Counted from the stretch's first letter, positions 41,421 through 50,466 are shown. The stretch is DNA of 64,000 nt from Caulobacter sp048541825 (GCF_048541825.1 NZ_CP183332.1:3348001-3412000), one strand, 5' to 3'. Notes: generated by a model not told the origin, from the letters alone. A program made the numbers and translations.

Positions 41421-41444
41421 TTGACGTCCTCTTTACGCCTAGGC
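41421..41444 (+). promoter_or_regulatory. candidate housekeeping promoter of flmA
   Basis: TTGACG (41421-41426) and GCCTAGGC (41437-41444) with a ten-base spacer resemble the Caulobacter sigma-73 consensus TTGACG-N10-14-GCTANAWC. It is 73 bases upstream of the flmA start. A GTTAACC half-site lies between them. Confidence 0.35.
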
Positions 41445-41516
41445 GCGACAAAGGAGCGTTAACCACGAATCGCAATCCTCGCGACTCTTCGCGGCGGGGG
41501 CGGTAGGAGGCTGAAC

Positions 41517-42554
41517 TTGGGCCGTTTTTTCCCGAAAACCCTCGATCTCGACGGCAAGGTGATCCTGATCACCGGCGGCACCGGCTCTTTTGGCCGACGG
41601 TTCATCGAGACGGTTCTGAAGCTTTCGAACCCGCGGAAGGTCATCGTCTACTCCCGCGACGAATTGAAGCAGAGCGACATGCAGATGGAGCTGCGCGAGC
41701 AGTTCGACGATGCGACCTATGCCAAGATGCGCTTCTTCCTGGGTGATGTGCGCGACCGCGAACGCCTGACCCTGGCCCTGCGCGGGGTCGACATCGTCAT
41801 CCACGCCGCCGCCCTGAAACAGGTGCCGGCCGCTGAATACAACCCGTCCGAATGCATCCACACCAATGTGCTTGGGGCCGAGAACGTGGTCTGGGCCAGC
41901 CTGGCCAACGGGGTGAAAAAGGTGGTCGCCCTGTCGACCGACAAGGCCTGCAACCCGATCAACCTCTACGGCGCGACCAAGCTGGCGTCCGACAAGACCT
42001 TCGTGGCCGCCAACAATCTGTCGGGCGATATCGGCACCCGCTTCGCGGTGGTTCGCTATGGCAACGTCGTCGGCTCGCGCGGCAGCGTCGTGCCGCTGTT
42101 CAAGCGTCTGCTGGCCAACGGCGCCACCGAGCTGCCGATCACCGACGCCCGCATGACCCGCTTCTGGATCACCCTGAACGAGGGGGTGAACTTCGTGCTC
42201 TCGTCGCTGGACCTGATGCGCGGCGGCGAGATCTTCGTGCCCAAGATCCCGTCCATGACCATGCCCGATCTGGTCAAGGCCATGTCGCCGACGGCCGGCG
42301 TCAAGGTCATCGGCATCCGGCCGGGCGAGAAGCTGCACGAGATGATGATCAGCGCCGACGACGCGCGGGCCACCGTCGAGCTGTCCGACCGCTATGTGAT
42401 CGAACCGACCTTCGTCGAATATCCCCGCAAGCGCTTTGGTCCCGAAGACGGCGCCAAGCCGGCCGAAGAAGGCTTCTGCTACAGCAGCGACAATAATGAC
42501 GACTGGCTGTCGGCGCAGGGCCTGCTGGCCATGCTGGAGGAGAAGGCGCGCTGA
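41517..42554 (+). CDS. flmA: UDP-N-acetylglucosamine 4,6-dehydratase (inverting)
   Basis: 345 residues of the PseB/FlmA type, first step of pseudaminic-acid-like sugar synthesis for flagellin. NAD site ITGGTGSFGRRF; DVRDRERL; HAAALKQVPAAEYNP with the Lys; ALSTDKACNPINLYGATK with the TDK triad and YxxxK. VRYGNVVGSRGSVVPLF and EKLHEMMI follow. The start is TTG at 41517, with a strong AGGAGG six bases upstream and MGRFFPKTLDLDGK, a family N-terminus. Overlaps flmB as TGATG. Confidence 0.95.
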   Translation: MGRFFPKTLDLDGKVILITGGTGSFGRRFIETVLKLSNPRKVIVYSRDELKQSDMQMELREQFDDATYAKMRFFLGDVRDRERLTLALRGVDIVIHAAALKQVPAAEYNPSECIHTNVLGAENVVWASLANGVKKVVALSTDKACNPINLYGATKLASDKTFVAANNLSGDIGTRFAVVRYGNVVGSRGSVVPLFKRLLANGATELPITDARMTRFWITLNEGVNFVLSSLDLMRGGEIFVPKIPSMTMPDLVKAMSPTAGVKVIGIRPGEKLHEMMISADDARATVELSDRYVIEPTFVEYPRKRFGPEDGAKPAEEGFCYSSDNNDDWLSAQGLLAMLEEKAR

Positions 42555-43723
42555 TGTCGGCGTCTTCGCCCTTCCTGCCCTATGGTCGCCAGACCATCGA
42601 GGACGACGACGTCGCCGCCGTCGCCGCCGCCCTGCGTTCTGATTTCCTGACCACCGGCCCGACGGTGGAGGCCTTCGAGACCGCCTTCAAGCAAAAGGTC
42701 GGGGCCGAGCACGCCATCGCCGTGGTCAACGGCACGGCCACCCTGCACCTGGCCATGCTGGCCTTGGGTGTTGGTGAAGGTGATGTCTGCATCGCGCCGT
42801 CGATCACCTTCCTGGCGACCGCCAATTGCGCCCGTTATGTCGGGGCCGAGGTGGTGTTCGCCGACGTTGATCCCCATTCAGGCCTGATGACCCCCGACAC
42901 CCTGGCCGCCGCCCTGGCGCGCGCGGGGGATCGCAGGGTCAGGGCCATCTTGCCCGTGCATCTGCGCGGCGATGTCTGCGACCTGCCGGCGATGCGCGGC
43001 ATGGCCAGCGCGGCCGGGGCGGTGCTGGTGGAAGACGCGCCCCACGCCCTGGGCTCGGTCGGTACGTTCAGCGGGGAAGAGCATCCGGTCGGCGACGGCG
43101 CCTATTCAGCCTTTGCCAGCTTCTCGTTCCACCCGGTCAAGACGCTGGCCACGGGCGAAGGCGGCATGCTGACCACCAATGATGCGGAGCTGGCGGCGCG
43201 AGCCCGCAGCCTGCGCGGTCACGGCATGGTGCGGCCGCCGGGCGCAGATCCCTGGTGGTACGAGATGCCGGAGATCGGCTTCAACTATCGCATCCCCGAC
43301 GTGCTGTGCGCCCTGGGCCTGTCGCAGCTGGCCAAGCTGGACCGCTTCGTCGCGCGCCGCCGGGCCCTGACCGCGCTCTATGTCGAACGGCTGGAGGCGC
43401 TGTCGCCCCGCGTGCGCCTGGCGACCAGCCCGGACTATTCCAATCCCGCCCTGCACCTGTTGACCGTGCTGATCGATTTCGACGCCCTGGGGATCACCCG
43501 CCGGATGGTGGTCGATGGCCTGAAGGCTCACGGAGTCGGCACGCAGGTCCACTACATCCCGGTGCACCAGCAGCCCTACTACGCGACGCGCTACGGCGCG
43601 CTCGACCTACCCGGCGCCCAGGCCTGGTACGACCGCTGCCTGACCCTGCCGCTCTATCCGACCATGGCCGACAGCGATGTGGATCGCGTGGTCGAGGCGC
43701 TGGGCAGGGTTCTGGCCCGCTAG
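42554..43723 (+). CDS. flmB: UDP-4-amino-4,6-dideoxy-N-acetyl-beta-L-altrosamine transaminase
   Basis: 389 residues, PseC/FlmB type PLP aminotransferase, second step of the flagellin sugar path. Family motifs: LPYGRQTIEDDDVAAV, VVNGTATLHLAML, APSITFLATANC, VEDAPHALGS, and the PLP Lys in SFHPVKTLATGEGGML. NYRIPDVLCALGLSQL is the dimer segment. It overlaps flmA by one base. Later pathway genes (flmC, flmD and so on) are not here. The stop overlaps the convergent EthD gene by four bases. Confidence 0.95.
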   Translation: MSASSPFLPYGRQTIEDDDVAAVAAALRSDFLTTGPTVEAFETAFKQKVGAEHAIAVVNGTATLHLAMLALGVGEGDVCIAPSITFLATANCARYVGAEVVFADVDPHSGLMTPDTLAAALARAGDRRVRAILPVHLRGDVCDLPAMRGMASAAGAVLVEDAPHALGSVGTFSGEEHPVGDGAYSAFASFSFHPVKTLATGEGGMLTTNDAELAARARSLRGHGMVRPPGADPWWYEMPEIGFNYRIPDVLCALGLSQLAKLDRFVARRRALTALYVERLEALSPRVRLATSPDYSNPALHLLTVLIDFDALGITRRMVVDGLKAHGVGTQVHYIPVHQQPYYATRYGALDLPGAQAWYDRCLTLPLYPTMADSDVDRVVEALGRVLAR

Positions 43724-44037
43724 ACGAGCGCGCTGACCTGGGCGATCGGCTGAAGGTTGGTGAACTTGGCCACATCCGCCATCACCTCGGCGGCGCGTGG
43801 CCCGCCCATCGAGGCCTGCAGGGCGGCGGCGTCGCGGAACGCCAGATGCGCCATCGCGATGAAGGGCGCGGGGCCGCCATCCCCCGCCGACAGACCCTTG
43901 AACACCTGCACACCCGTCAGGCCGGTCGAGGCAAAGGCCTCATGGACCAGCGGGATATGGGTGGCGTTGTAATAGTCGTGGTCGAAATGCGCGCCGTCTG
44001 TCGCCGCATAGAGCACGCTGAAGATCACCATATTCAT
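43720..44037 (-). CDS. EthD family protein
   Basis: 105 residues, dimeric alpha+beta barrel type. The pattern VIFSVLYAATDGAHFDHDYYNATHIPLVHEAF ... PFIAMAHLAF is the EthD signature, first named in ether degradation but widespread. Function here is unknown. Its end overlaps flmB by four bases (CTAG). ATG at 44037; an in-frame ATG two codons later is possible. Confidence 0.85.
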   Translation of the reverse strand: MNMVIFSVLYAATDGAHFDHDYYNATHIPLVHEAFASTGLTGVQVFKGLSAGDGGPAPFIAMAHLAFRDAAALQASMGGPRAAEVMADVAKFTNLQPIAQVSALV

Positions 44038-44121
44038 CCCCGGGTCGCCGCCGCCCGGTTGGCGCGGCTCTGGACCCAGCTTAGCCGTCCCCGGGCGTGT
44101 CGCAAGCCGCGCAGGCGCGCC

Positions 44122-45825
44122 TCAGGCGGCCTGGGCGCTCTGCATCAGCCCTCTGAGCAGATCCATGGTCGCCGGGGAGGCGGCCAGTTCCTCTCGAGCT
44201 GCTGGATCGCGGGCCAGCTTGAAGGCTTCCATCTTGGCCCGGTCGGCTACCGGCCCCGTGGGACCGGCCTCGCCCGTGGCCAGCTTGACCAGCAGGGCCA
44301 GGCGATGGGTCAGAGGCGCCGGGGCGCGGACCAGCATGGCCAGCAGCCGGCTGTCGATCTCGACCTGCGAGCCCAGTTCGCCGAGCTTGTTGCACAGGGG
44401 TTCGTAGTCTTCGCGCACCAGGCCCGAACGTGAGACGGTCTTTTGCAGGCCGGCCAGCGCCGCCAGCTTCGAGGCCGGCGAATCGGGACCCTGTCGCAGT
44501 TCCTTTTCGAACCGTAGCGCAGTGATATTGGCGGTCAGCCAGCGGGCGGCCTGACGCTTGTTGACCGCGCCCATGACGTTCTCAGCCAGGCGGATCAGGA
44601 TCACGACCTCCTCGCGGGCCGAGCGGTCACGTCCGAGGAGAGCCTCGATGAACTCGCCGTTGAGCAGGGTCTTGGACCGGACGGTGAAGGCGGCCTGAAT
44701 GTCTTCGGGCGGCAGGATGCGTCCGGCGGCGGCCGTCAGGCTCATGGCCAGGGCGCGCAGAAATTCGATCTCGGCCTCGGCGTCGGCGGGCTTGAGCCGG
44801 CGTACACCGTTCAGTTCGGCCAGCACTCGCTTGGCGATCGCCGCGCGGACGGGTGCGAAATGATCGCCGCTCAGCCATTCGCTGAGCCGCTTGGCCGTGC
44901 CGGAAAGCTCGGGCATGCAGGCGCGGACCTGGGCCTGCATGCGGATCAGGGCCTCGACCTGGGCGCCGCCCGTCAAACGGGTCATGGCCGCCAGGGTGGA
45001 TCCAAGATCGTTGGCCGTGCCCAGCAGGTCGGCCATGCCGGCGCGCGAGCCGATGATCTCGGCCAGGGGCTGTTCGATGGCGTGCAGGGCCAGGGCGCGG
45101 GGGCCCGGTTCGGTCGGGGCGGCGTCGGCCAGGTCCAGCAGGCGGGCGATCTTGTCGGACCAGCTGACGCCCGGCGCGATGGAGGCGGCCACGCCGGCTC
45201 CCAGCAGGAAGGCGCGGTCAGGATCGGTGGCCAGGCGCGTGGCGGCCTTGGCGAACCCTTCCTTGTCCAGGTCCGGAAGTTGGCCCTTCTTGAAGGCCTT
45301 CATCAAATTGGCGACCGAGCGCTCGACCAGACCCTGGAAGGTGCGGATCAGTTCGTGGACCGACATGCCCCGGGCTTCGGCCTCGGGAATGGCGATCTTT
45401 TGCAGGGCGTGCTGCAGATCGGTGCCGGAGGCTTCCAGCTTCTCGACCAGGTCAGGGCGGTGCAGCAGTTCGAACGGCGTGGCGTTGTGCCGGGCCAGCC
45501 AGCCCTCGAGCAGGCGACCGATCCGGTCGCGGGCGTGGGCGGTATAGAGATCTGCCGGCTGGACGCAGAGGGGATCGAGATCCTCGACCTCCTTCTTGGG
45601 CTTGCCGCCGTCGACCATGCCCTTGGTGAAGATGGCGATGGATCTGTATTCGCCGGACTCGCGGTCCAGGGTTTCCTTGCTGACGCGGACGGCGACCGCG
45701 CGCCCTGAGGTCAGGCACTCCTCGGCGTTCTGAAGCGCAGCCGTGCGAACTTCCGTGGCCATTTCCAGGGTCCACTGCGCGCCGGCCTTGCGGCGCACGA
45801 AAAGTTCGTAGTGGATGTCACTCAT
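44122..45825 (-). CDS. hypothetical protein, 567 residues, next to chvI
   Basis: I do not recognise a named family. The first about 75 residues look like a beta domain (IHYELFVRRKAGAQWTLEMA, AVAVRVSKETLD, SIAIFTKGMVDGG). The remaining about 490 residues are almost all amphipathic helix with no membrane segment or signal, and with regions such as VANLMKAFKKGQLPDLDKEGF and ARWLTANITALRFEKELRQG. No nucleotide-binding or enzymatic motif is visible. It is divergent from chvI with 238 bases between. Codon use is normal for the genome. Possibly a scaffold or adaptor; that is a guess. Confidence 0.75.
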   Translation of the reverse strand: MSDIHYELFVRRKAGAQWTLEMATEVRTAALQNAEECLTSGRAVAVRVSKETLDRESGEYRSIAIFTKGMVDGGKPKKEVEDLDPLCVQPADLYTAHARDRIGRLLEGWLARHNATPFELLHRPDLVEKLEASGTDLQHALQKIAIPEAEARGMSVHELIRTFQGLVERSVANLMKAFKKGQLPDLDKEGFAKAATRLATDPDRAFLLGAGVAASIAPGVSWSDKIARLLDLADAAPTEPGPRALALHAIEQPLAEIIGSRAGMADLLGTANDLGSTLAAMTRLTGGAQVEALIRMQAQVRACMPELSGTAKRLSEWLSGDHFAPVRAAIAKRVLAELNGVRRLKPADAEAEIEFLRALAMSLTAAAGRILPPEDIQAAFTVRSKTLLNGEFIEALLGRDRSAREEVVILIRLAENVMGAVNKRQAARWLTANITALRFEKELRQGPDSPASKLAALAGLQKTVSRSGLVREDYEPLCNKLGELGSQVEIDSRLLAMLVRAPAPLTHRLALLVKLATGEAGPTGPVADRAKMEAFKLARDPAAREELAASPATMDLLRGLMQSAQAA

Positions 45826-46063
45826 GGGCTAGGGGCTCCCGTAACCTCGGTTATCGGCTACAACACCTTAAAGCGAGGTTGAGGCGCGTCGTTCACGCTC
45901 AAGCTGGGCGGTGCTGGGACCTTCAGCCGCAATCGCGCCACGCTGGGGCCGCAAAGGGCGGCGACACCCCTTTGGGAAAGCTTTGCCGCGCGATGCGTTG
46001 AAGCGACTGCGGGGGGTCGATAGGATCGCCCCAAGACGAAGGTTGAAGGATCAGACAGGCTCC

Positions 46064-46771
46064 ATGGCCGCTATCACGCTCATAGACGACGACGAGAATA
46101 TCGTCGCTTCGGTCTCGCTGGCCCTCGAAAGCCACGGCCACACGGTCAAGGCCTATTACGATGGCGCCTCGGGCCTTGAGGCCGTCGAGAGCCAGACTCC
46201 GGATCTGGTTATCCTGGACGTCAAGATGCCGCGTATGGACGGCATGGAAGTTCTGCGCCGCCTGCGCCAGACCTCCGAGATTCCGGTCATCATGCTGACC
46301 TCGAAGGACGACGAGATCGACGAGATCCTCGGCTTCAATCTCGGCGCCGACGACTACATGCACAAGCCGTTCAGCCAGCGCCTGCTGCTGGAGCGCGTAA
46401 AGGCCGTGCTGCGCCGGGCCCGTCCCGAGGACGAGGAGCCCTCGATCGCCGCGGGCCTGGCCGGCTCCAAGATGATGAAGCGCGGCAAGCTGACCCTGGA
46501 CCCGGCCCGCCACGACAGCCTGTGGGACGGCAAGCCCGTCCGCCTGACCGTCACCGAGTTCCTGCTGCTGCAGTCCCTGGCCCAGCGCCCGGGCTTCGTG
46601 AAGAGCCGCGACAACCTGATGGACGCCGCCTACGACGATCAGGTCTATGTCGACGACCGCACGATCGACAGCCACATCAAGCGGATGCGCAAGAAGTTCC
46701 GCCAGGTCGATCCCGAGTTCGACTCCATCGAGACCCTGTACGGCGTTGGCTATCGTTATCGCGAAGCCTGA
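46064..46771 (+). CDS. chvI: response regulator ChvI
   Basis: 235 residues, OmpR/PhoB family. Receiver with D52 (LVILDVKMPRMDG) and Lys in DYMHKPFSQRL; the winged helix has RLTVTEFLLLQSLAQRPGFV and VDDRTIDSHIKRMRKKFR. The sequence VASVSLALESHGHTVKAYYDG is typical of ChvI, partner of ChvG in acid, osmotic and cell-wall stress. ATG at 46064; a longer upstream frame is not conserved. It overlaps chvG by 26 bases. Confidence 0.95.
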   Translation: MAAITLIDDDENIVASVSLALESHGHTVKAYYDGASGLEAVESQTPDLVILDVKMPRMDGMEVLRRLRQTSEIPVIMLTSKDDEIDEILGFNLGADDYMHKPFSQRLLLERVKAVLRRARPEDEEPSIAAGLAGSKMMKRGKLTLDPARHDSLWDGKPVRLTVTEFLLLQSLAQRPGFVKSRDNLMDAAYDDQVYVDDRTIDSHIKRMRKKFRQVDPEFDSIETLYGVGYRYREA

Positions 46772-48344
46772 CGCCGGCGCGCGCCGGCGCCGCTGGTCCT
46801 GGCCGCGCGGCTCGCGTCTGGGCCGGCTGATCATTGGTCTGAACGTGCTGGCGCTGGCGATCCTGGTGATCGGGGCGCTGGTGCTCAATGAGCTGCGCAG
46901 CGGCCTGGTCAATGCCCGGGTCGAAAGCCTGACCACCCAGGGCGACCTGATCGCCAAGGTCATCGACCAACTGGCCACCGAGGGCGAGCCCGAGCCGGCG
47001 CTGAACGCCGGAGCGGCCAGCGCCATCTTCCAGCTGCTGTTCATTCCGAGCTCGCAGCGGGCGCGGCTGTTCGACGCCCAGGGCAATGTGCTGGCCGACA
47101 GCTTCATGGTCGCCGACCGCGTGGAATGGAAGGTTCTGCCCCCGGCGCGCAAGCCGGGCGACAAGGATGCCGCCGTCCGCGACGATCCCGCTGACAAGGC
47201 CAAGGCTGCCAAGGCGAGCCAGGGCCTGTCCAACGAGCTGGCCCAGGCCCTGCGCGGGTCTCCGGTGGCGGGTACGCGGATGTCGGAGAACGGCGAGCGG
47301 GTCGTTTCGGTCTCGATCCCGATCCAGCACGTGCGAGCGGTTCTCGGGGTCCTGACCCTGGAGGTCGGCGATGTCGATTCGATCATCGCCGCCCAACGCC
47401 GGGCCCTGCTGCCGTTCATCCTGGTGGCGATCAGCGCCACCCTGATCTCGTCGATCCTGCTGCACCGCCTGATCGCCGAGCCCCTGATGCGGCTGGCCGG
47501 GGCCGCCGACCGGGTGCGGCTGGAAGGGGCGCGCGCCATCTCCCTGCCCGACATCGCCAAGCGCCAGGACGAGATCGGCGACCTGTCCCGCGCGCTGGAG
47601 GAGATGACCCATTCGCTGTCCGAGCGCATGGACGGCATCGAGCGGTTCGCCGCCGACGTGGCCCACGAGATCAAGAACCCCCTGACCTCGATCCGCTCGG
47701 CCATCGAGACCCTGGACCTGGTCTCCGACCCCGTCGCCCGGGCCCGGCTGCTGGCCATTCTGCAGAACGACGTCAACCGGCTGGACCGGCTGGTCACCGA
47801 CATCTCCAACGCCTCGCGCCTGGACGCCGAACTGTCGCGCGAAGCCCCGCGCGCCCTCGACCTGGCCAAGCTGCTAGCTGAGGTCGCCAGTCTCTACGAG
47901 GCCCAGTTGCGCCCCGGCGACGCGCCCGGCAGCGTGAGGGTCAGCGTCTCGACCGGCGATCCGCTCGCGCCGGCCAGGCTGATGGCTCGCGAGACCCCCA
48001 TCGGCCAGGTGTTCCGCAATCTGATCGACAATGCCCGCTCGTTCAGCCCCGCCGACGGCGAGGTCCGCGTCGTCCTGACCCGGACGCGCGGCCGGCTGGT
48101 CACCACGATCGACGACGACGGCCCCGGCATACCGGCCGAGAACCTCGAGACCATCTTCGAGCGCTTCTATACCTCGCGGCCCAAGGGTCGGGCGTTCGGC
48201 GGCAATTCGGGCCTTGGCCTGTCCATCGCCCGCCAGATCGTCGAGGCCCACGCCGGCGAGCTGAAGGCCGAGAATCGGGTCGACGCCAACGGCGCCCTGC
48301 TGGGCGCGCGCTTCACCGTCGACCTGCCGGAATCGCGCGAGTGA
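46746..48344 (+). CDS. chvG: sensor histidine kinase ChvG
   Basis: 532 residues from TTG at 46746. Helix 1 (about 26-48), a periplasmic domain (about 50-215), helix 2 (about 220-245), HAMP, then H307 in FAADVAHEIKNPLTSIRSA. N box NLIDNARSFSPADG and G boxes DDDGPGIPAENLE, GNSGLGLSIARQI. The start is not certain: TTG (AIVIAKPDAGARRRRW) is the only plausible codon after the chvI HTH and overlaps chvI by 26 bases. It couples to hprK by a GTGA overlap. It phosphorylates ChvI under envelope stress. Confidence 0.93.
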   Translation: MAIVIAKPDAGARRRRWSWPRGSRLGRLIIGLNVLALAILVIGALVLNELRSGLVNARVESLTTQGDLIAKVIDQLATEGEPEPALNAGAASAIFQLLFIPSSQRARLFDAQGNVLADSFMVADRVEWKVLPPARKPGDKDAAVRDDPADKAKAAKASQGLSNELAQALRGSPVAGTRMSENGERVVSVSIPIQHVRAVLGVLTLEVGDVDSIIAAQRRALLPFILVAISATLISSILLHRLIAEPLMRLAGAADRVRLEGARAISLPDIAKRQDEIGDLSRALEEMTHSLSERMDGIERFAADVAHEIKNPLTSIRSAIETLDLVSDPVARARLLAILQNDVNRLDRLVTDISNASRLDAELSREAPRALDLAKLLAEVASLYEAQLRPGDAPGSVRVSVSTGDPLAPARLMARETPIGQVFRNLIDNARSFSPADGEVRVVLTRTRGRLVTTIDDDGPGIPAENLETIFERFYTSRPKGRAFGGNSGLGLSIARQIVEAHAGELKAENRVDANGALLGARFTVDLPESRE

Positions 48345-48775
48345 TCCGCCACGCCGGCCTGATCGCCCTGCGCCGTGACGGACGCTGGCGCGGCGCCCTG
48401 ATCGAGGGTCCCTCCGGCGTCGGCAAGAGCGATCTGGCCCTGCGCGCCGTCGAATCAGGCTTCGCCCTGGCGGCCGACGACCGCACGGTGGTCTTCGCCT
48501 CGGGCGGCGAACTCTATGGCAAGGCCCCTGATTCTCTGTCCGGCCTGATCGAGATTCGGGGTCTGGGGGTCGTCCCCACCCCGGTCATCGCCTTCGCCCG
48601 CATCGCCCTGCTCGTGCGGTGCGTTGACGCGCCCGGCGCCATCGAACGCCTGCCCCAGCCGCGTTTCGAGACCCTCTGCGGCGTGAGCGTTCCCGTTTTC
48701 GACCTGTGGCCTCAGGAACCCGCTGCGCCCGCGAAAATCAGACGCATGCTGGAGCATCTTGGAGTCGCTCTCTAA
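48341..48775 (+). CDS. hprK: HPr kinase/phosphorylase, short alphaproteobacterial type
   Basis: 144 residues, only the C-terminal catalytic domain of the Firmicute HprK, as usual in alphaproteobacteria. Walker A GPSGVGKS is at residues 23-30, and IEIRGLGVVPTP is the HprK signature. It phosphorylates a Ser on HPr (S49 in the ptsH product). The start is GTG overlapping the chvG stop. Its place between chvG and the PTS genes is conserved in the class. Confidence 0.94.
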   Translation: MIRHAGLIALRRDGRWRGALIEGPSGVGKSDLALRAVESGFALAADDRTVVFASGGELYGKAPDSLSGLIEIRGLGVVPTPVIAFARIALLVRCVDAPGAIERLPQPRFETLCGVSVPVFDLWPQEPAAPAKIRRMLEHLGVAL

Positions 48776-48850
48776 CGAGCGTATCAAGTGCGCCCGCGCG
48801 GCTCCTCCCGGCCGCCACGGGTTATGGGGATCCCGGTTGAGACATCTGGC

Positions 48851-49255
48851 ATGATCGGGCTCGTGATCGTTACGCACGGGCGTCTGGCGGAGGAGTTTGT
48901 CTCCGCCATGGAACATGTGGTCGGCCCGCAGACTGCGGTGAAGGCGATCTGCATCGGTCCGGAAGACGACATGGAACGACGCCGTTCCGACATTCTGAAG
49001 GCGTGCGCCGTCGTGGACAGCGGCGGCGGCGTGATTCTGCTGACCGACATGTTCGGCGGCACGCCCAGCAATCTGGCCATCTCGGTGATGGAGCAGACCC
49101 GCGCCGAGGTGATTGCCGGCCTGAACCTGCCCATGCTGATCAAGCTGGCCAGCGTGCGCCAGCGCCAGGACCTGCAAACCTGCGTCGCCCACGCCCAGGA
49201 GGCTGGACGGAAATATATCTCCGTGGCCTCCTACGTGCTCGCGGGAGAAAAATGA
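48851..49255 (+). CDS. PTS EIIA component, mannose/sorbose-type
   Basis: 134 residues, EIIA-Man-like. The phosphorylated His is H9 (LVIVTHGRLAEEFV). LLTDMFGGTPSNLAISVM is the family core. No EIIB/C is adjacent, so the protein is probably regulatory, as in other alphaproteobacteria. The start is ATG at 48851. The stop overlaps ptsH (ATGA). Confidence 0.93.
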   Translation: MIGLVIVTHGRLAEEFVSAMEHVVGPQTAVKAICIGPEDDMERRRSDILKACAVVDSGGGVILLTDMFGGTPSNLAISVMEQTRAEVIAGLNLPMLIKLASVRQRQDLQTCVAHAQEAGRKYISVASYVLAGEK

Positions 49256-49530
49256 GTCGCATGGCGGAGCGGACGGTCGAAATCGTCAATGAACGGGGCT
49301 TGCACGCCCGGGCCTCGGCCAAGTTCGTGAAGATGGCGGCGGGTTTCGACGCCGAGGTGACGGTCAGCCGCGAGGGCGCTTGCGTGGACGCCCGGTCGAT
49401 CATGGGCCTGATGATGCTGGCCGCCGGCATCGGCTCGACCATCGATATCGCCGCCGAAGGCCCCGAAGCGGACACCGCGCTCGAAGCGCTGTGCGAACTG
49501 GTGGCCAACCGGTTCGACGAAGAGCGTTAG
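49252..49530 (+). CDS. ptsH: phosphocarrier protein HPr
   Basis: 92 residues. The EI-dependent His is H18 in NERGLHARASAKFVK; the HprK target Ser is S49 in DARSIMGLMMLAAG. It carries phosphate from EI(Ntr) to EIIA and, when Ser-phosphorylated by HprK, signals carbon/nitrogen state. The ptsP gene is not in the window. The start ATG overlaps the EIIA stop. Confidence 0.96.
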   Translation: MSRMAERTVEIVNERGLHARASAKFVKMAAGFDAEVTVSREGACVDARSIMGLMMLAAGIGSTIDIAAEGPEADTALEALCELVANRFDEER

Positions 49531-49572
49531 AGCTCTAGGCGGCTAGGCGGGCGCCGGCTCTCCGCTTGGCGC

Positions 49573-50004
49573 CTAAGGCAGCGGCCGCGATTTCCGATTC
49601 TCATCGATGGCCACGAAGGTGAACACACCCTCGGTGACCTTGTGCGCCTGCTCGCTGTCGCGCGGACGGCGCCAGGCCTCGACCCCGACCTTCAGGGAGG
49701 TGCGACCGGTGTGGACGACCTTGGCGAACAGACTGACCTCGTCGCCGACGAAGACCGGGCTGATGAAGGTCATGCCGTCGATGGCGATGGTAGCGCAGCG
49801 GCCGGCCGCGCGGTGGAAGGCGATCGAGGCGGCGGCAAGGTCCATCTGCGACAGCAACCAGCCGCCGAAAATGTCGCCCTCGGGATTGGTGTCGGACGGC
49901 ATGGCGATGGCGCGCAGCACCGGGGCTTCGTGAGGCCACTGCGCCGCAGCCCAGGCCTCGGCCAGGGTTTCGGCACGACGCGAGGCGGGAACGAGGTCGG
50001 TCAT
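49573..50004 (-). CDS. YciA-type acyl-CoA thioesterase
   Basis: 143 residues, a hotdog fold. The motifs PVLRAIAMPSDTNPEGDIFGGWLLSQMDLAAA (with the catalytic Asn/Asp region) and AIDGMTFISPVFVGDEVSLFA are those of the YciA/acyl-CoA hydrolase group. It hydrolyses acyl-CoA to free acid and CoA. It is convergent with ptsH. Substrate range unknown. Confidence 0.92.
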   Translation of the reverse strand: MTDLVPASRRAETLAEAWAAAQWPHEAPVLRAIAMPSDTNPEGDIFGGWLLSQMDLAAASIAFHRAAGRCATIAIDGMTFISPVFVGDEVSLFAKVVHTGRTSLKVGVEAWRRPRDSEQAHKVTEGVFTFVAIDENRKSRPLP

Positions 50005-50069
50005 GGGTCAGCGTTTTCGAGCGAGTGGCTACCGGGTCACGTGAAGAAAGCCGACAAACGCAAGAAAGC

Positions 50070-50360
50070 CTAGTGGCCGCCCGGGCCCTCATAGACGCCC
50101 GGGGCCAGCGGCTCGTTCTCGTCGCCAATCGCTGTGGTCGCCACGAAGCGGCGGTCGCAATAGGAGCAGTCGACAAAGCCGGCCTCGCCCATTTCCAGCC
50201 AGACGCGCGGATGGCCCAGGGCCCCGCCAACACCGTCGCAGGCGATGCGATGTGACCGGACCATCACGGTTTCCGGCGCGGGGCCGGCGCCCACAGCCGT
50301 GACGGTGACGTCCATGGCGGTCGGAGCGGTGGCGGTGACGGTCTTGGCCTTGCGCGCCAT
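50070..50360 (-). CDS. zinc-finger domain protein (zf-CHCC, NDUFS6-like)
   Basis: 96 residues. The C-terminal half carries the CHCC zinc finger: IACDGVGGALGHPRVWLEMGEAGFVDCSYCDRRF, with Cys, His, Cys and Cys ligands. The domain occurs in the NDUFS6 subunit of complex I and in free-standing alphaproteobacterial proteins. The N-terminal 30 residues are Thr/Ala-rich. Whether it serves complex I here is unknown; no nuo gene is near. Confidence 0.88.
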   Translation of the reverse strand: MARKAKTVTATAPTAMDVTVTAVGAGPAPETVMVRSHRIACDGVGGALGHPRVWLEMGEAGFVDCSYCDRRFVATTAIGDENEPLAPGVYEGPGGH

Positions 50361-50466
50361 GTTCGAAAACCCTTGAAGTCTGGACGCGGCCTTGGCTTGG
50401 CGGCGATGCAGGCATACCTATGCGACCTGTCGCGCCGCCGTCAATTCAAGCCGCACGCCTTCCCTG

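Noticed and set aside
45923..47869. Minus-strand frame (648 codons) opposite chvI-chvG
   Set aside because: Shadow of two well-supported genes; Ser/Arg-rich low-complexity translation.
48341..48775. hprK as a truncated pseudogene because it is half the Firmicute length
   Set aside because: The short catalytic-domain form is the normal alphaproteobacterial HprK and its motifs are intact.
49531..49572. GGCGCC-rich hairpin between ptsH and the thioesterase gene as a terminator
   Set aside because: Pairing is broken by bulges and no U-run follows on either strand.
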